Below, one piece after another: positions 22,091-35,192 of a stretch of DNA of 64,000 nucleotides. The stretch is from Notamacropus eugenii (lineage: Eukaryota; Chordata; Mammalia; Diprotodontia; Macropodidae): positions 548,697,205 to 548,761,204 of the forward strand of contig NC_092872.1 in the NCBI RefSeq assembly GCF_028372415.1. The letters run 5' to 3'. The notes beneath the pieces are model-generated. The model saw only the letters and a list, made by a program, of their open reading frames with translations. It did no database searches and was not told where the DNA came from. Position numbers and translations under genes: made by a program. Every line of letters begins with the position of its first letter. Position 1 is the stretch's first letter.

Positions 22091-23100
22091 ATCAAATCCA
22101 GTCATTCATCAATCCCATTCACCTATTCATTCATTCAAATGTGTCTCTGAAGGAATTTGAATCTAGATTCTTAATTCTATGTTCTTTCCACCTAAACTGT
22201 ACTGACCCCCCCAGTCTGACATATTTCATAGTTATTATGAGAACCAAATTAAATAAACCAAATGAATCTTTTACATGCAAAACCCTATGGTAAATATTGG
22301 ACAAGATGAAGAAAAACAAGTCATGATTCCTTTCCTCAAGGAACTGATAACCTAGTCTGGAATATATCACACACCCACACACACAAACACATATAAGTGC
22401 AGAAGTGTTATGTAAGAGCTGAAGAAAGAAAGATCACTTTTGCTGAGGAGGATATAATCAGGAAGGGAGTGGCCATTTGGAGTTTGACCTTGAAGGATGT
22501 ATAGAAATTCATATAAGATAATGGGTATGAGATGCTCTAAATTCATTGAAACTTACTTGTATAGAATGTTTCTATTAGTTTAATTCCCAGCTGTAATGAA
22601 ACCTCATAGCTCAGCTAAGACCCAGGCTCCAAAATAGCATAGCCAATAGATATATTTTCCCCAGGTCTGCTGACAAACTTTAGGCCTGCTATTATTTGGC
22701 CTTAAGAAGAGTGGTGATGGAATGCACTGTGCCATCCACACACTCTTGCTTGAGACTCATTGATTTGGCAGTACCTAAAGTATGTTGGTGATGGCCTATG
22801 ATGATCACCATCCCTTATTTGGCAAGAGTGATCCCCAGACAGCCAACACACACACGTTGTGTCACTTGGCCTGTATCTGAAGCCTTTTCAGTTTGGTAGG
22901 GTTTACAGGAACATTCTCCAGCTAGTTTCTGTAAAAGAAATAACCAGCTATTGGGTATATTAATGAATTTATAGAAAAAAAGTTCACACAACCACAGTGT
23001 CCAACTTTTGTCTACTAACCTACTACCCCTACTAGGGTCTGGCTGCTGACTAATCTTAGTAACAAGGAAGTCACAGGTCATTATATCCAAAAGACAATAG
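22090..23100. other. Intronic sequence, unassigned
   Basis: No coding signal or repeat family recognised. Contains a short CA-rich stretch near 22370-22390. Confidence 0.4.
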
Positions 23101-25215
23101 AAAGTTCAAGGGTTCAGATCCTAAAATCATAGGATTATAGAATGGAATTTAAGGAGTAGAAGGGACTTTGAAGGCTATCTAATCTAACCCCTTTATTTTT
23201 CAGTGAGGGAAATGAAGATTCAAAGATTTCAAGTGACTTGCCCAAGATGACTCAGTCAGAGGTGGGATTGGAACCCAAATATTCTGACTTCAAAACCATT
23301 GAGTACCAAGAGAAGCATGCAATCCTGTGACTTTATAGATGAGGAAACTGAGAATCAAGGAGGTTAAGGGACTTGTTCAAGGCCACAAAGGTATTAAGAG
23401 GCAGAGGTAAGATTTTAACTCAAGTCCTCTTGCTTGGAGCTACTGCTCTTTGCATTGAATTTTAGGGGAGAAGAGCTTGCAATGAGATTTAGTGGAAGTA
23501 CCACTGTATTTGGAGTCAGAGGACATGGGTTTGAATCCCAGTTTTGTGACTTACTAGCCATGTGACCATGGACAAATCAACCCTGTGATTTCAGTTTTGT
23601 TAAAATGATGGGATTAGGTTCTAAAGTGCCTTCCGGTTCTGGGGCTATGACTTCTTATAGATTCTGAGAACTCTAACAGACTTTAGGGATCAGTAGAGAC
23701 AGCCTTGGTTCTAGAATCAAAAGACCTGATTTCAAATCCCACTACTGACTCTTACTATCTTTGTAACTTAGAAAAATCACTTAAGCAGCTTGGGCTTCAC
23801 TTTCCTCACCTATTAAACGAAGTGACTGGACTAGATAGTTTGAGACCCCAGGCAGCTCTCTATCTATGATCTTATGATAAAGTATCTAGGAAAGGAAACT
23901 AAAGCTCAGTGAAAGGGAAATGACTAGCCAAGGTCTTATGGATAGTCATTGACAGAGTTGAGATTCAAACGCTGTCTCCAGATTCCCAGCTCTTTCCAAA
24001 GGTCCCCAATCATGTTTGCTAGTCTCCAGATTTCTTTCCTAAGCTGATTCATGGGTCAAAATATTATAATAATGAAGGAGGAAATGGAACTGAGAGTCAG
24101 TTGAAGAATCGTGGGAGGAACGAATTTGGGGAGCATGAAGTGGATTTAAGATGCTCCAATACTTCAAAGATCAATAATTTCATCAGTGTTTGACATCTCC
24201 TTCCTTGACTTGGCTCACCTTCCTTACATTAGTAGATAGTTTTCGTAAATGACCCCCCCAAAAATAATTCATCACCTATATAGACTAGCATCCCAGCAAT
24301 GAGCCTCTATGAAATGAGTTAGACTGTTCCTCAGAAAACAGACATACAGTTAACTACCAAGTCTACATCTGAAGTTGTTCCAGCTTGGTAGGAACGGGCA
24401 GAACTTATCCTCTGCTGTCCAAATGATTGGGAACCCAAGATGATCTCCAAGCCATAATGAATGATCAGAAGACTTTAAATGGAATTGAGATAAGATAAAC
24501 AAAAAGCCAGGTGCATTCAATTGGGTTGCCCTCTTCTATGACCCAGTTGACAATCAATCCTTATTGATACTAGCACAAAACTAGATGGTACCCAACCAAG
24601 TTCAACATCTCAACAGCCAAAGGAAAATAACTCTGAGTCTTTTGGTCTCCTTCTGGTATGGCTGGAGGGGTGGGTGGGCAGGATTTCTGAGAAGAGCTGC
24701 TCAAGAGTTGCTGAGTTGACAGAAACTGTTGTGTTCTCTGAACTTTCAGACAAGAGAAGGCAATGAACTGGTTGGAACAGTCACATGAGTTTCTATTTTA
24801 AGTGTAGTTAATGTCCTAAGATGTGAAGCTAGAAGGGACCTTAGAGATCATCTAGCCAAAGTTCCTCATTTTAACAATGAGAAAACTGAGACCCAGAGAA
24901 GTGAAACAATTTGTACAAGGACTAGGATTTGAACATGCAATTAGAAGTAACTAGAAGGTTCAGTGCATGGAGTGCCAGGCTTGGAACCAGGAAGATATGA
25001 GTTCAAATCCTGCTTCAGATATTTATCTGTGTGACCCTGGGAAAATCATTTAACCTCTCAGGTTCAGTTTCCTCATTTAAAAATGGTGATGGCAATAGCA
25101 CCCGCCTCACTAGAATGTGGTGAGGATCAAACGAGGGAACACACATAAAGTACTTTGTAAACCTTTAGGTACCATATAAATTCCAGATATTACTGTTGCT
25201 GTTATTATTATTTAT
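23100..25215. repeat. MIR-rich stretch
   Basis: Antisense MIR-like copies at about 23120-23310, 23320-23450, 23880-24010 and 24790-24950; sense copies at about 23480-23660, 23690-23880 and 24955-25210. Between 24010 and 24790 nothing is recognised. Confidence 0.55.
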
Positions 25216-26870
25216 TTGACCCCAAATTCAACTTTATTTTCAATACCACTTCTCCACTGGGCTACCCTGAGAGTTTGAAGACTGCTGTCCAAGGAGGAAT
25301 CCCCAGCATGGGCATGGGTATTGTCACCAAGTCTAAGAACTATACTTTGTAATGTCATAGCCAAGAAGGTTCACCAACCGGATTTACAGGGAAGAAATAG
25401 AGGTTTATTTTTGTAATATCCTTAACACTTCACTCCTGTTGTTACCACCACCTCTACTTAGAGACTCTTCTGGTTGCCCCTTGCCCATGGGACAAAGTAC
25501 AAACTTATTAGCCTGATATTTAAGGTCCTAAAGCCATTAGCTAGCAATTTTTATGCCCTACTACAAACACCATAGAACATACCTTCCAATAAACATTTAA
25601 ATACAAATTCAGTTGGAAGAGGAGGGGGCATCTATTGGAAAGACACTGAACTGTTTCTTAGACATTTTTCTATTCCCAACAATACCTACAGTAGTGTACT
25701 AATTACTTGCAACAAGTAATAATTTTTTTTTGAGAGATGCCAATAGGCACTTCCATTTTAACAAATGAAAATGGTTAAATCTCCTTCTGAATGTCCAGGG
25801 ATCCCATATGTGCACCCATCAGGTCACTTTTTCCAATTTGTTGTTGGAAGACTTGATGTCTAGACCAGACTGAAAGTAAGATCTTTGAGGTGGAAATTGC
25901 CTAAAGGACCTGAAAGAAGATCTTGTTATGGAAGTCCTAACAGCACTTTTTCCCACCCGGTGACTGCATAGATGCTTCTTTTGGGGAAAGCATGGAACTT
26001 AAAAGATATGTGACCTTGAACTAGAAACAAAACATTTAATTTCCAACTGAAAGCAGCCAATTCACATGCACTGATAAAATATATCTTCAGTCTAGTAAGG
26101 GAGGGAAACAATTGTTTTCTAAGAGCTGTATCATGGAGAGGATGCAATGGCAGTCTACTATTGTTGGTACTGTATAATAAATATATATGTTCTTTACATC
26201 CAGCAGCATCATAGAGATTGACAATTTTGATTCTCCGAAGGCTGAATACTTTGGTGGCTTCCTATAAGAGACTTCAATATGTTAGTCCATTCTGGCAAAT
26301 TGATGTCCCCAGAATTACCACCTGTCAAAGACTGTCCCAGACTGTCCCAGAGTCCCACATGTTCTTGTGGTTACAAGTAATAATTTTGATATGCTTACAT
26401 CTTGTGACAGCAGTGATCATGATGGAATGAAGCTAGTGACAGTATGCTGATTCTGAAGTCTGACCTTGACCAAGGGAAACCGAATTGAGCTGGCTTCCCT
26501 AATTTTAGTTAATCCCCTGCCAGCTGAGTGCTGGATTTTGTGGCATAGATGTTGGTTTCATTGGTTTCCTTTGTAGCACTTTTAACAGTGTAGTTTTAAA
26601 GAATGTATGTTACTTGAAGGAAATGTGTAAAATCTGTACCTATTTGTAGCACACACTTCCAATGACATATTGCAGTAACTGTTGCCTTGGTGAAGTCAAG
26701 CGTTTCAAAGATCATTCAAACCCACAAATCAACTGCAAGGAAGCAAAAAGGGAAATGTAGTCAAAAATGAAAAACTAAGCCAAGAAATGACACCAACTAA
26801 ATGTAAGGGTTAGGCTCTGGGGATAGAAAAAAAAAACAACATAGTCCCTGACATCAAAGAACTGACCTTG
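25215..26870. other. Intronic, mostly unique sequence
   Basis: No gene or clear repeat is seen apart from a two-unit 11-bp repeat 'gactgtccca' near 26330-26350. Confidence 0.45.
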
Positions 26871-26874
26871 AGTG

Positions 26875-27385
26875 TTAGCATTCAAAGCGCTCCACAATCT
26901 GGTACAACCTTCCCTTTCCAAATTTAGATCAGAATATTTTTCCTCTGTTTACTCTATACTGTGGCCAAATGACCATGCTCTGATTCCTAAACTTGCCTGT
27001 TGCTTTCCCACCTCCATGCATTTGCTTATGCTATTTTTTCTGTATGCCTAAAATGCTTCTCCTCCCAATTCTTCTTATATAGAATTTTAAATTATCCTTT
27101 AAAGCCCAGTCCAAATATTCCTCTTCCATGAAGCCTTCCCTGATCCCCTGATTCCCCAAGTCATCAATGATCTTCATCCACAGAACTCAGTATGCTTTTA
27201 GGGGGGGATCCCTCTAAGGTAGTTATCGTTTAATACACACTATCAGTATCTGGCTGTATTTTATCCCTTTAGTAAGCTGTAAACTGTGTGAGGGTAGGCA
27301 CTAAGTCTTATCTAAACTTTGGGTTTCCCCCTGTATCTAGCGCAGTGCTCTGTATACACCAGGTTCTTAATTAATAAGTATGCTG
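26875..27385 (+). repeat. L2 3'UTR fragment
   Basis: 'tttgcttatgctattttttc', 'atgaagccttccctgatccc' and 'gtgagggtaggcactaagtc' match the L2 3' region, ending with 'ttcttaattaataagtatg'. Confidence 0.75.
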
Positions 27386-27555
27386 AATGAATGAATTAAA
27401 AAAGTGAGGTGCTAATTTCAGTTGTTTAATATTATATTGTATATTTGAGGATGGGGAGGTCTCACCATCTCACAGCAAGTACTCAAAATGAAATTGTACA
27501 TTTCATCCATCACTTGGATAGTTCTCTGATGCTTCTTTATTTTATTATTCCCAAG

Positions 27556-27605
27556 GTATCTCCTGTACAGAACACCCAGGATATAGAGAATAATAACAAC
27601 TTTGA
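27556..27605 (+). CDS. CYS1: Candidate CYS1 exon 2 (50-nt micro-exon)
   Basis: Exon 1 ends in phase 0 and the last exon begins with one leftover base, so an intervening exon of length 3n+2 is required. Here a pyrimidine-rich tract ends in CCCAAG, 50 bases follow, then a perfect donor GA|GTAAGT at 27606. The in-frame peptide is VSPVQNTQDIENNNNFE. It has the length expected from mouse cystin and some similarity (mouse has VSPEKK...NPED at this place). A second acceptor, TGTACAG at 27568-27570, would give a 35-nt exon in the same phase. Joined with exons 1 and 3 the reading frame is continuous and predicts 185 residues. The stretch is outside recognisable repeats. The similarity is weak and no transcript evidence is available, so this is a prediction. 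Confidence 0.5.
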
Positions 27606-28284
27606 GTAAGTATCATGGAAATCCTGTTTTTACCAGTATAATGGGGAGATTAGCCAATGAGGGCCAGTCCTTAGAACATGATTGTTCTTCCACAGCCAAT
27701 TAGCAGATTTTTAGTCATCATATCAGTACCTCAAGTCACTTCTATTCCTCTCAAACCCACCATGAGTAATTTTTCTAGTTCTTGATCTTATATTTATATC
27801 CACTTGGTGCTTTCATCAGTTCCCATGAGCTGAATTATCATCTCTATTCAGATGACTCCAAAATGTATATATCTAGACCTATAAGTCTGAATTTCTTACC
27901 AACAACAACCTGCTGCATATCTCCATCTAGATATCCCACTTGCATCTTGAACTCAATATGTACAAAATAGAAAAAATCTCTGTTATCCCCCAGACCTATC
28001 TCTTATTAAACCTTCTTTAGTTCTGTTGAGGGTAACACCCAGGGATTTGCTGGGACCAACTCTAACCAGCTTGAAAGATTATTAGATTTTAAGTGTCAGT
28101 ATTTATACCTTAGAAATCATCAGTGTGTACAAATCAGAGCTTGATTTATTGCTTGTTGATTATCTAGATTTAAGAAAATGTCCTTAATATAGACTCAACT
28201 TAGAAATACATGTGCATTTTTTCCAGATAGCCCAGTAGTGATACATTTTACCAGCATATCCTGATATTATCCTATCACCTTTCT

Positions 28285-29110
28285 AGTCACCAGGATTTGC
28301 AACCTTGAAGTCATCCTTGTTCCTTCCCTCTTTCTTACATTTCATCTCCAAGAAGTTTCCAAGGATTTGTCCATTCTGTTGCCCTAATATATCCATCTTT
28401 TCCATCATATCCATCTTTTCTCTCTACTCCTTGGTGGCCTGAATTCAGGCCCTTATTTATTTCAGGTCTAGGTTATTATTAGAAGGCTAACCTCCTAATT
28501 GTTCTTTCTACTTCTGGTCTCTCCTTTTTCCTATTTATCCTCTATGCAGCTGCTAAAATATTCTTCCTAAAGAAAAATCTGAACATGTCATCACCCCACC
28601 TACCGAGTCAAACAAATCTCTTTGACGCCACCTAAACACAATATTCCATTTTCTGCTTCCATGTCCCTTCTCCCATGCCTAGAATACATGCCCTCCTTCC
28701 CTCTGCTACTTTGAATCCTCAGCTTTCTTCAAAACTCATCTCAGGTTTCACCTCCTAGACAAAGCTTTTCTGGACCCCACTCACTGTTAGTACTGTCTCC
28801 TTCCTCAAGTTCCTATATGACTTATCTGCCTCTATGTTGTATCTCCTGGTAGAGGGTAAGCTCCATGAAGGTACAGAATAGTTCTGGCAGAGCCAAGCCC
28901 TTTCCACTCTGCCAAGCTGCTTTCTCTATTCCACTATTTAGAACCCCTCACTGAGTCCTGCTGAAAGGCATCAGGTAAATTCACCTCATTCAAACTTCCC
29001 CTGTTGGACTGGGAATTCCGTGAGAACAGAGACTCTTTTTCCTGTCTTTGTATCACCAGCACTTAGAATAATGTCTGGCACACAGTAGGAGCTTGGTAAA
29101 TGCTAGTTAA
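28285..29110 (+). repeat. L2 3' region, two pieces
   Basis: First piece about 28285-28900 ('ctgctaaaatattcttccta', 'ttcaaaactcatctcaggtt'). Second is an L2 terminus at about 28985-29110 ('agcacttagaataatgtctg', 'cacacagtaggagcttgg'). Confidence 0.7.
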
Positions 29111-29750
29111 CCAACCAACTGCCTACCCAATATCTAACACAACCTTGTACATAGTAGATGTTTAATACATTGTTGTTGAATTGGACTCAATACAGCACAT
29201 GAGAGACAGAAGTGGTAGAGTCCTAATAGAACGGTCCCCCTGGCATTGATCACAAGGATAAATTGCTATGAAAACATTGTAAAATATCTTCCATTTTTCA
29301 CCAATTTGCTGCCATATTCCCATTTCAGCTATAAATACTGCTGAAGGTCATGAGGCACAGCAGCCATCTAGTGACTAGGCAGCAGTAACTCAAGGTCAGC
29401 AACAGTTTTGCCATTGGCACCAACTCCCAAGCACTCCCCTATTTGGGGGGGTATGCCAAGGTCAGAGGTCATGTGAACCTGTATTGGGAGCACTAAGTCT
29501 CACAACTTCAGACCCAGATATGAGCTATAGTTGGTTACCACCCCTGGGAAGATCACATCAGTAAGATGGGTATTGCATCCTCTGTCATGTCACCAATTTT
29601 GCTTCCAAGGATCTTAGTCACACACCACAGCCAGGTCAGCCAGGCTGTCAAGTAGTGTCTATGCAGTTATCAGAAACCACTATGGCAACAAAGGGCACAA
29701 GCCAACTTCTTGCTTCTCCCATCTAAGCCCTCTCCCAATCTCTAATATTC
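29110..29750. other. Intronic sequence, unassigned
   Basis: No recognised gene or repeat. Confidence 0.4.
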
Positions 29751-29752
29751 AA

Positions 29753-29754
<2 letters not shown>

Positions 29755-29811
<57 letters not shown>

Positions 29812-29840
29812 TACACACACACATACACATACACACACAC
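29755..29840. repeat. (CA)n microsatellite
   Basis: CA run with a few CATA interruptions near its right end. Confidence 0.96.
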
Positions 29841-30044
29841 CCTAACCCTCACCCCTGCCAAGGAAATTCAAGAACCTTTCTTTACTCTGATTCATGGGCC
29901 CGCTTCCTTCTTCCCAGTGTTGCTGGATCAGACATCCTAGTCTTGCTATCTACCCTGTAGCCACACCCTTATGACCTCCCTGCCTTTTCGTAGATTCAGA
30001 AGCTGAACTTCCCTAAATGTGTTATCCTCCCCATTAAAAAAAAT

Positions 30045-31175
30045 ATAGCTAGTGTTTTTATAGTCCTTTAAGGTTTACATAGGACACATTTCATCTTGTT
30101 TCAACCTTATGACCAACACTGTGAGGTATTATCCCTATTTTTCAGATGAGGAAACTGAGGCTGAGAGATGTTATGTGACTTCCCCAAGGTCACGTAGCTG
30201 GTAAGCATCTGAGTCAGGATTTGAATTTCCGTCTTCCTGACTCCAGGTCCAATGCCCTATCTACTGTATCACCTGGCTGCCTCCTTGACAACAGGGACTC
30301 TCCTCTTTCTGTTTGTATAACCAGCTCTTAACACAATACTTGACATGTATTGAGGGTTTAATAAATATTTGTCTTTCATTTGTTCTAAGAAACCAAAGGC
30401 AAAGGGGCTTCTTCTCTTCCATCCTATCTTTCACCAAGAAAATGGGCAAGAGGTCTAAGTGGACCCTTAGGCAACTTATTTTAGTGGAAAGGATACCTAA
30501 CTGAACCTAAAAATACCTCATATCATATTTTAGTTAGAAGAAAAAAAACAAGCATTTATTAAGTGCCTGCTATATGTCAGGAACTGTGTTAATCACCTTA
30601 TAAATACCTCACTTCATCCTCACAACCCTGAGAGGAAAGTGCTGTAATTATTCCCATTTTACAGTTGAAGAAGCTGAGGTAAACAAGTTAAGTGACTCTC
30701 CTAGGGTCACACTGCTAGTGACTGAGGCCAGATGTTAGCTACCAAAAGTAAAAAACTAAAAAAACCCTCGAAAACCAACAATGTAACATTGGATGAATTA
30801 ACTGTTCCCTTGACCTCAGTTTCCCCATTCCCAATAATAATAGCTCACATTGATATAGCCCTTTAAGGGTTGAGGTAGGTAGTGTAAGTATGATTGATTA
30901 TTCTTATTTTACAGATGAGGAGACCAAGGTTCAGAGAAATTAAATGAATTGTCCAGAGCCACATCTATAAAATGAAGGGAATGGCTCAGATGATTTCTAA
31001 GGTCCCTTCCACCTGCCTATGGGGAGGTAGCGTAGTATAGTAATTAGAGAGCTGAATTAGGAATCTAAAGACCTGTTTTCATATCCTGGTTGTGTCACAA
31101 GTTCTCTGTGCCTCATTTGTAAAGGGGAGAATAGACTAGGTAATCTGTGTTTCTTAGATCCTATGATGTACAGTA
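30045..31175. repeat. SINE/MIR/L2 cluster before the last CYS1 exon
   Basis: Antisense SINE at 30050-30285 ('tttcagatgaggaaactgag' to 'ctatctactgtatcacctgg'), L2 3' end 30290-30372, antisense SINE 30545-30735, antisense MIR 30820-30965, sense MIR 30970-31170. Confidence 0.65.
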
Positions 31176-31376
31176 TTTGTGCTTTCAGCCAGATCTATTT
31201 TTATTTAAGGTTCTGTTTATCAGTTGCCCCAGAGTCTCTGGATATACAACCAATGCCTGAGCCCATCCCATGGGACCAAATTTAGCTTTCTACTCTCTGA
31301 GATTATATTCTCCCAAACCCTGCTCTGTCTGACAGAATTTCTCTCAAACATCCCTGCTATGTCTTTTTACCCGCAG

Positions 31377-31482
31377 GACTTCCACCAGGAGCAGTAAGAG
31401 GCCTGAAAGACAAACACCTATCTTGTACGACTGCTCAGAAGAAGAGCTCATGGCGAGCATTGAGCGGGAATATGGCCGCTGA
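31377..31482 (+). CDS. CYS1: CYS1 last coding exon, cystin-1 C-terminus
   Basis: Encodes the conserved C-terminal tail of cystin. A good acceptor (CTTTTTACCCGCAG) precedes it; the first base completes a split codon and 34 codons follow to TGA at 31480-31482. The tail reads SSKRPERQTPILYDC and then SEEELMASIEREYGR, against mouse SPKRPEGQSAISYDY and SEEELMASIEREYCR. Such a match at the end of a small protein, on the same strand as exon 1, makes the assignment firm. The entry phase (one base left over) does not fit directly onto exon 1, hence the need for exon 2. The penultimate residue is Gly where human and mouse have Cys. The downstream 3'UTR is not delimited. Confidence 0.93.
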
Positions 31483-31735
31483 GAACTGGCACAAGCCAGA
31501 AAAGACTCACGATTTTGGATGACAGTGCCTGAGCAGTGAAAAAGGCACATCCTCCATGGAGATGGGCAGCAACGTCAGCTTCTCTCTCTACCCCTCCTCC
31601 CCATCAGCCAGAAGTTTGCACAATACATAACCTAGTGTAGTCAAGCTATTCCTCCACTAAGGGCATCATCTCTCTAGCAGGCAATGAGTCAGTGGGGAGG
31701 AAGGCATAGAACCATCCAGTAAGATGACAATCATT
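31483..31735 (+). other. CYS1: Probable start of CYS1 3'UTR
   Basis: Unique sequence directly after the CYS1 stop. No AATAAA is seen in this stretch, so the 3' end of the transcript is not placed. Confidence 0.5.
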
Positions 31736-32830
31736 TCTGAAGTGCCTTTATAGATCCTTAGACTATTACATCTTGATGCAACCCTGGAGATCCAGCATTA
31801 GCATTTTGCAGGTGAGGGAGCTGAGGTCCAGAGAGGTAAAGATAACTGCTTATGGGTCATACAAGGTGCTAATGGATAAGCCAGGACTTGAAACTGAGTC
31901 TCTTGGCTATTCAGCCAGCACTCTTTCTACTCTACTATCCTACCCTTCCACCTCATAGCTGACTTTTTAAAATGTGATCTTTCCAAAGTTAGCCCCAAAA
32001 GGCAGTCTTCAGCATGGTTGGCCATCCAGCATTGTTGTCTGAAGTATCTGGCCAAAAAATATGTTGAGAACCATTCTTCCATAGTACAGGGGAAAGAACA
32101 CTGCCTCTGGGGACTCAGAGGACCTGAGTTCAAATCTTAACTCTGATATTTAGTAGCTGGGGGATCTTGGCCAAGTTACTTCTTGTTCAGTCGTTTTCAG
32201 TTACAGCCTCTAGCTCTAGAGATATGATCTATGAGGATCCAGACTGAGTATTTGGCATACTTAGGGGAAACTCAACTAGGGTATTGTCTAAGTAACCTGT
32301 TCTTCTATCCATTCTTTTAAGGATAGGGGAGGGAAAACACTACATATTTAAATTCAAGGGACCATGGGCCTTTTGGGATCATTTGACCCTTCTTGGGGTC
32401 CCAAGTCCTCATCTATGAAATGAGGAGGTTGAACTGGTCCCTTCCACCACTGACATTCCTGTAACCCTAAATGTTTCCCTGGTGTCTGAAACACATCCCT
32501 GGTCTGGACATAAAGCTCAATACTACTTTATTTGAAGCCAGAGGATCTCACCTCTCTGCTTATTCCCAATGTGACCTTGGGTGAGACATTTCCCTTCACT
32601 GTGTCTCAGTTTCCCCATCTGTAGAATGAAGGTGTTAGAGTATATGACCTCAGAGATCCCTTGTAGCTCCCACATCAGCCAGCCCTTGGCAGCCTGTGTG
32701 ATCACAGTCATTTCACTTATCTGGGTCTCAGGCTCCTTATCTGTAAAATGAGGGTAATAATATGACCAACCACCCACCCCATTATGGGAACGTGCTTTGT
32801 GAACCTTAAAAGGATATGCAAATGTCAATT
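31735..32830. repeat. MIR copies
   Basis: Antisense about 31740-31950; sense about 32080-32240, 32530-32660 and 32680-32830, with 'aaaatgagggtaataatatg'-type MIR tails. Confidence 0.6.
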
Positions 32831-33104
32831 ATTTACTTTTAGTCCCATGATCCAAATCCCTACTTATTACCAGAGATGAAGTGAAGAGTTTGCATTCTAA
32901 ATTCTAATTGAAAAATGAGTTTGTATTTTAAGACATTAGAGCATAAACTGTCCATTGTGCCTGGAATATAGTTGTCACATTGTCTACCACAAGAGAGAAG
33001 GAATTCCAAACTTTATTCTAAGAAACTCTGTTACCAAAAGTAGAGATAAGGTAGAAATGAGTTTGAGGGTAAGTGGATTCCTTCCCCTCTGAGTTGCTGT
33101 CCAG

Positions 33105-33465
33105 CTTTCAGGATCCCGTTGACTGAATCTCAGAGTTAGAATGGACCTAAGCAGTCATTTAGTCCCTAGTCTAGTTTCTTACTTGAAAAAAAATATCCCT
33201 ACTACAAGATACCTGGTACAGGACATTCTTTGAAGGTTCCAGTGATCAGGAACCCCCTATTTCCCAAGGTAGCCGCTTCTACTTTGGAAAAGCTCTAATG
33301 TTAGGAAGTTAAGGGTTTATCCCCCTGGTTTTAATCCAAAATGTACTTCTTTGCAAATTCTATCCATCATTCCTGGTTCTACCCTCTGAGAGGCCACGTA
33401 GAACAATCTAATCCTTCTTGTGGAGGAAAGTCTTTCAAATATTTGAAGATACCACATTTGTTCCC
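33105..33465 (+). repeat. Unclassified ancient interspersed repeat
   Basis: Text such as 'gtacttctttgcaaattcta', 'ttctaccctctgagaggcca' and 'ctttcaaatatttgaagata' belongs to a family I recall as widespread in mammals but cannot name. A related piece may lie near 18990-19110. Confidence 0.4.
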
Positions 33466-33468
33466 CCC

Positions 33469-33469
<1 letters not shown>

Positions 33470-33513
<44 letters not shown>
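33470..33513. repeat. (CA)21 microsatellite
   Basis: Uninterrupted CA run. Confidence 0.97.
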
Positions 33514-33515
<2 letters not shown>

Positions 33516-34181
33516 CCAAATCCAGACCAACTTTGTTGAAAGAGGCTTTGTCTTCAGACATTTTCCCACCTGCTCACAAATTATTAATTGACTATCTATA
33601 ATCAGAGCCAAAACCAGAATTCCTTTGAAAGGATTTTTTATTCTTCATGGGGATATCTAAGAGAGAGTGAATTAGGATCTCAGTGTCTGCTGCTGGACAA
33701 GACCATAGAGAAGAAAATCCAGCCCCCATCATTGGACAGCTGAGGAAATAGGCTGAGAGAAGAGAAAAGACTTATCCAAGGCTACACCAGTCATTCATAG
33801 AGAAAAGATTTAAGCCCAGGTCCCCTGGTTCCAAATCCATTCAACCTGCCTACAGCAGCCAGCAGACTTTTCCTAAGGAACGTGTGGATGGAGAAAGTAT
33901 ACCCATGCCAGGGTTCAGCTCAAAACATCTTCAGAACTGAGGACTGCTTTTATTCAAGTGCCTGAAGGACAACTTTCCCTTCTGAAAGAAAGCATAAGCC
34001 CAGTTTTTGCTCTTCTACCATCAGGACTGCTTTTACTTTGGTTAGAGCTATTTCAGGAAGCAACAAGGTGGAAAGACACATAGGTTTTTCTCAACACAAT
34101 GATTCTGATGATCTCTGGCTTTTATCTGTGCCCTTTCTAAAATGCCAGTGTTCCAGCTGTTGAGCTGATTTGTATGAGAAC

Positions 34182-34184
34182 ATC

Positions 34185-34246
<62 letters not shown>

Positions 34247-34315
34247 TTATATCTATATCTATATATATATAGATATACATATATATCTATATATATATCT
34301 ATATATATATCTATA

Positions 34316-34373
<58 letters not shown>
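34182..34373. repeat. Compound (ATCT)n/(AT)n microsatellite
   Basis: About 16 ATCT units (34182-34245), a mixed AT/ATCT zone, then about 26 AT units. Confidence 0.97.
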
Positions 34374-34374
<1 letters not shown>

Positions 34375-35192
34375 AGGTCATGTAACACATGTAGAAGGAA
34401 GGGAAACAGGACTATTTTTAGTTACAGAATATTCGCCTTGGAAGACAAAAAACCCTGCTATCCTCAAAGGATAAAAGAACTATGGATAACTAAGTTTACT
34501 AAGTATAACTGAAATATTTTCATCACTATCTTAGTAATAAAAATATTCTTTGTGAAAAGAGGTGTTTTAGCTTTTACAGTTTACAATTTGATACCTGGGT
34601 ATTTTGTACAAACAGGATAAATTAGCAAGATTGTTTTTTGTTTTGTTTTTATCAAAAGATGATCTACCCTTTCCCAAGTTGAACCTTTTAAAAACACAAT
34701 TTAGGAAACACTTGGCCTAAGAAAAATATCTTTGCTGTAGCGGATAGAGAATCAGACTTGGCATCAGGAAGGTCTGGGTTCCAATTCTGTCTTGGACACA
34801 TATTGGTGGTATGACTTGGGAAAGCCATTGAATATCTTAGCTCCCCAGGCAACTCTCTAAAATTTCAAACTGTTGTGCAGTTATAGATTTGTATAGGCTT
34901 CCTTACTAGGAGTAAGGAAATATATCCATGAATCACATGGCTAGGAAAAAAATAATGCTTCCTGGAAAAAGGTAAGAAATATGTGTGACCAAAAGAAAAC
35001 TTGTATTGTTGAGCCAGGCAATAAAATGGGGCTGACATGGCTTCAGAAGAGCTGAGTATCCCCTCTAGGTCACACAGGGAAATCTGCTTTCAACAAAAAC
35101 GTATTAGCTCACTGTGCTCAACAATGAGAATACAATAATGCAACATGGCATGGTCCCTGTCTGGAGGAATTTATGATCTCCTGGGACCTGGA

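Noticed and set aside
29840-29860. Telomere-like 'ccctaaccctcacccc'
   Set aside because: Only about one and a half units at the edge of a (CA)n repeat.
33317-33601. Open frames of Cys/Val or His/Thr repeats
   Set aside because: Both strands of a (CA)n repeat and a diverged interspersed repeat.
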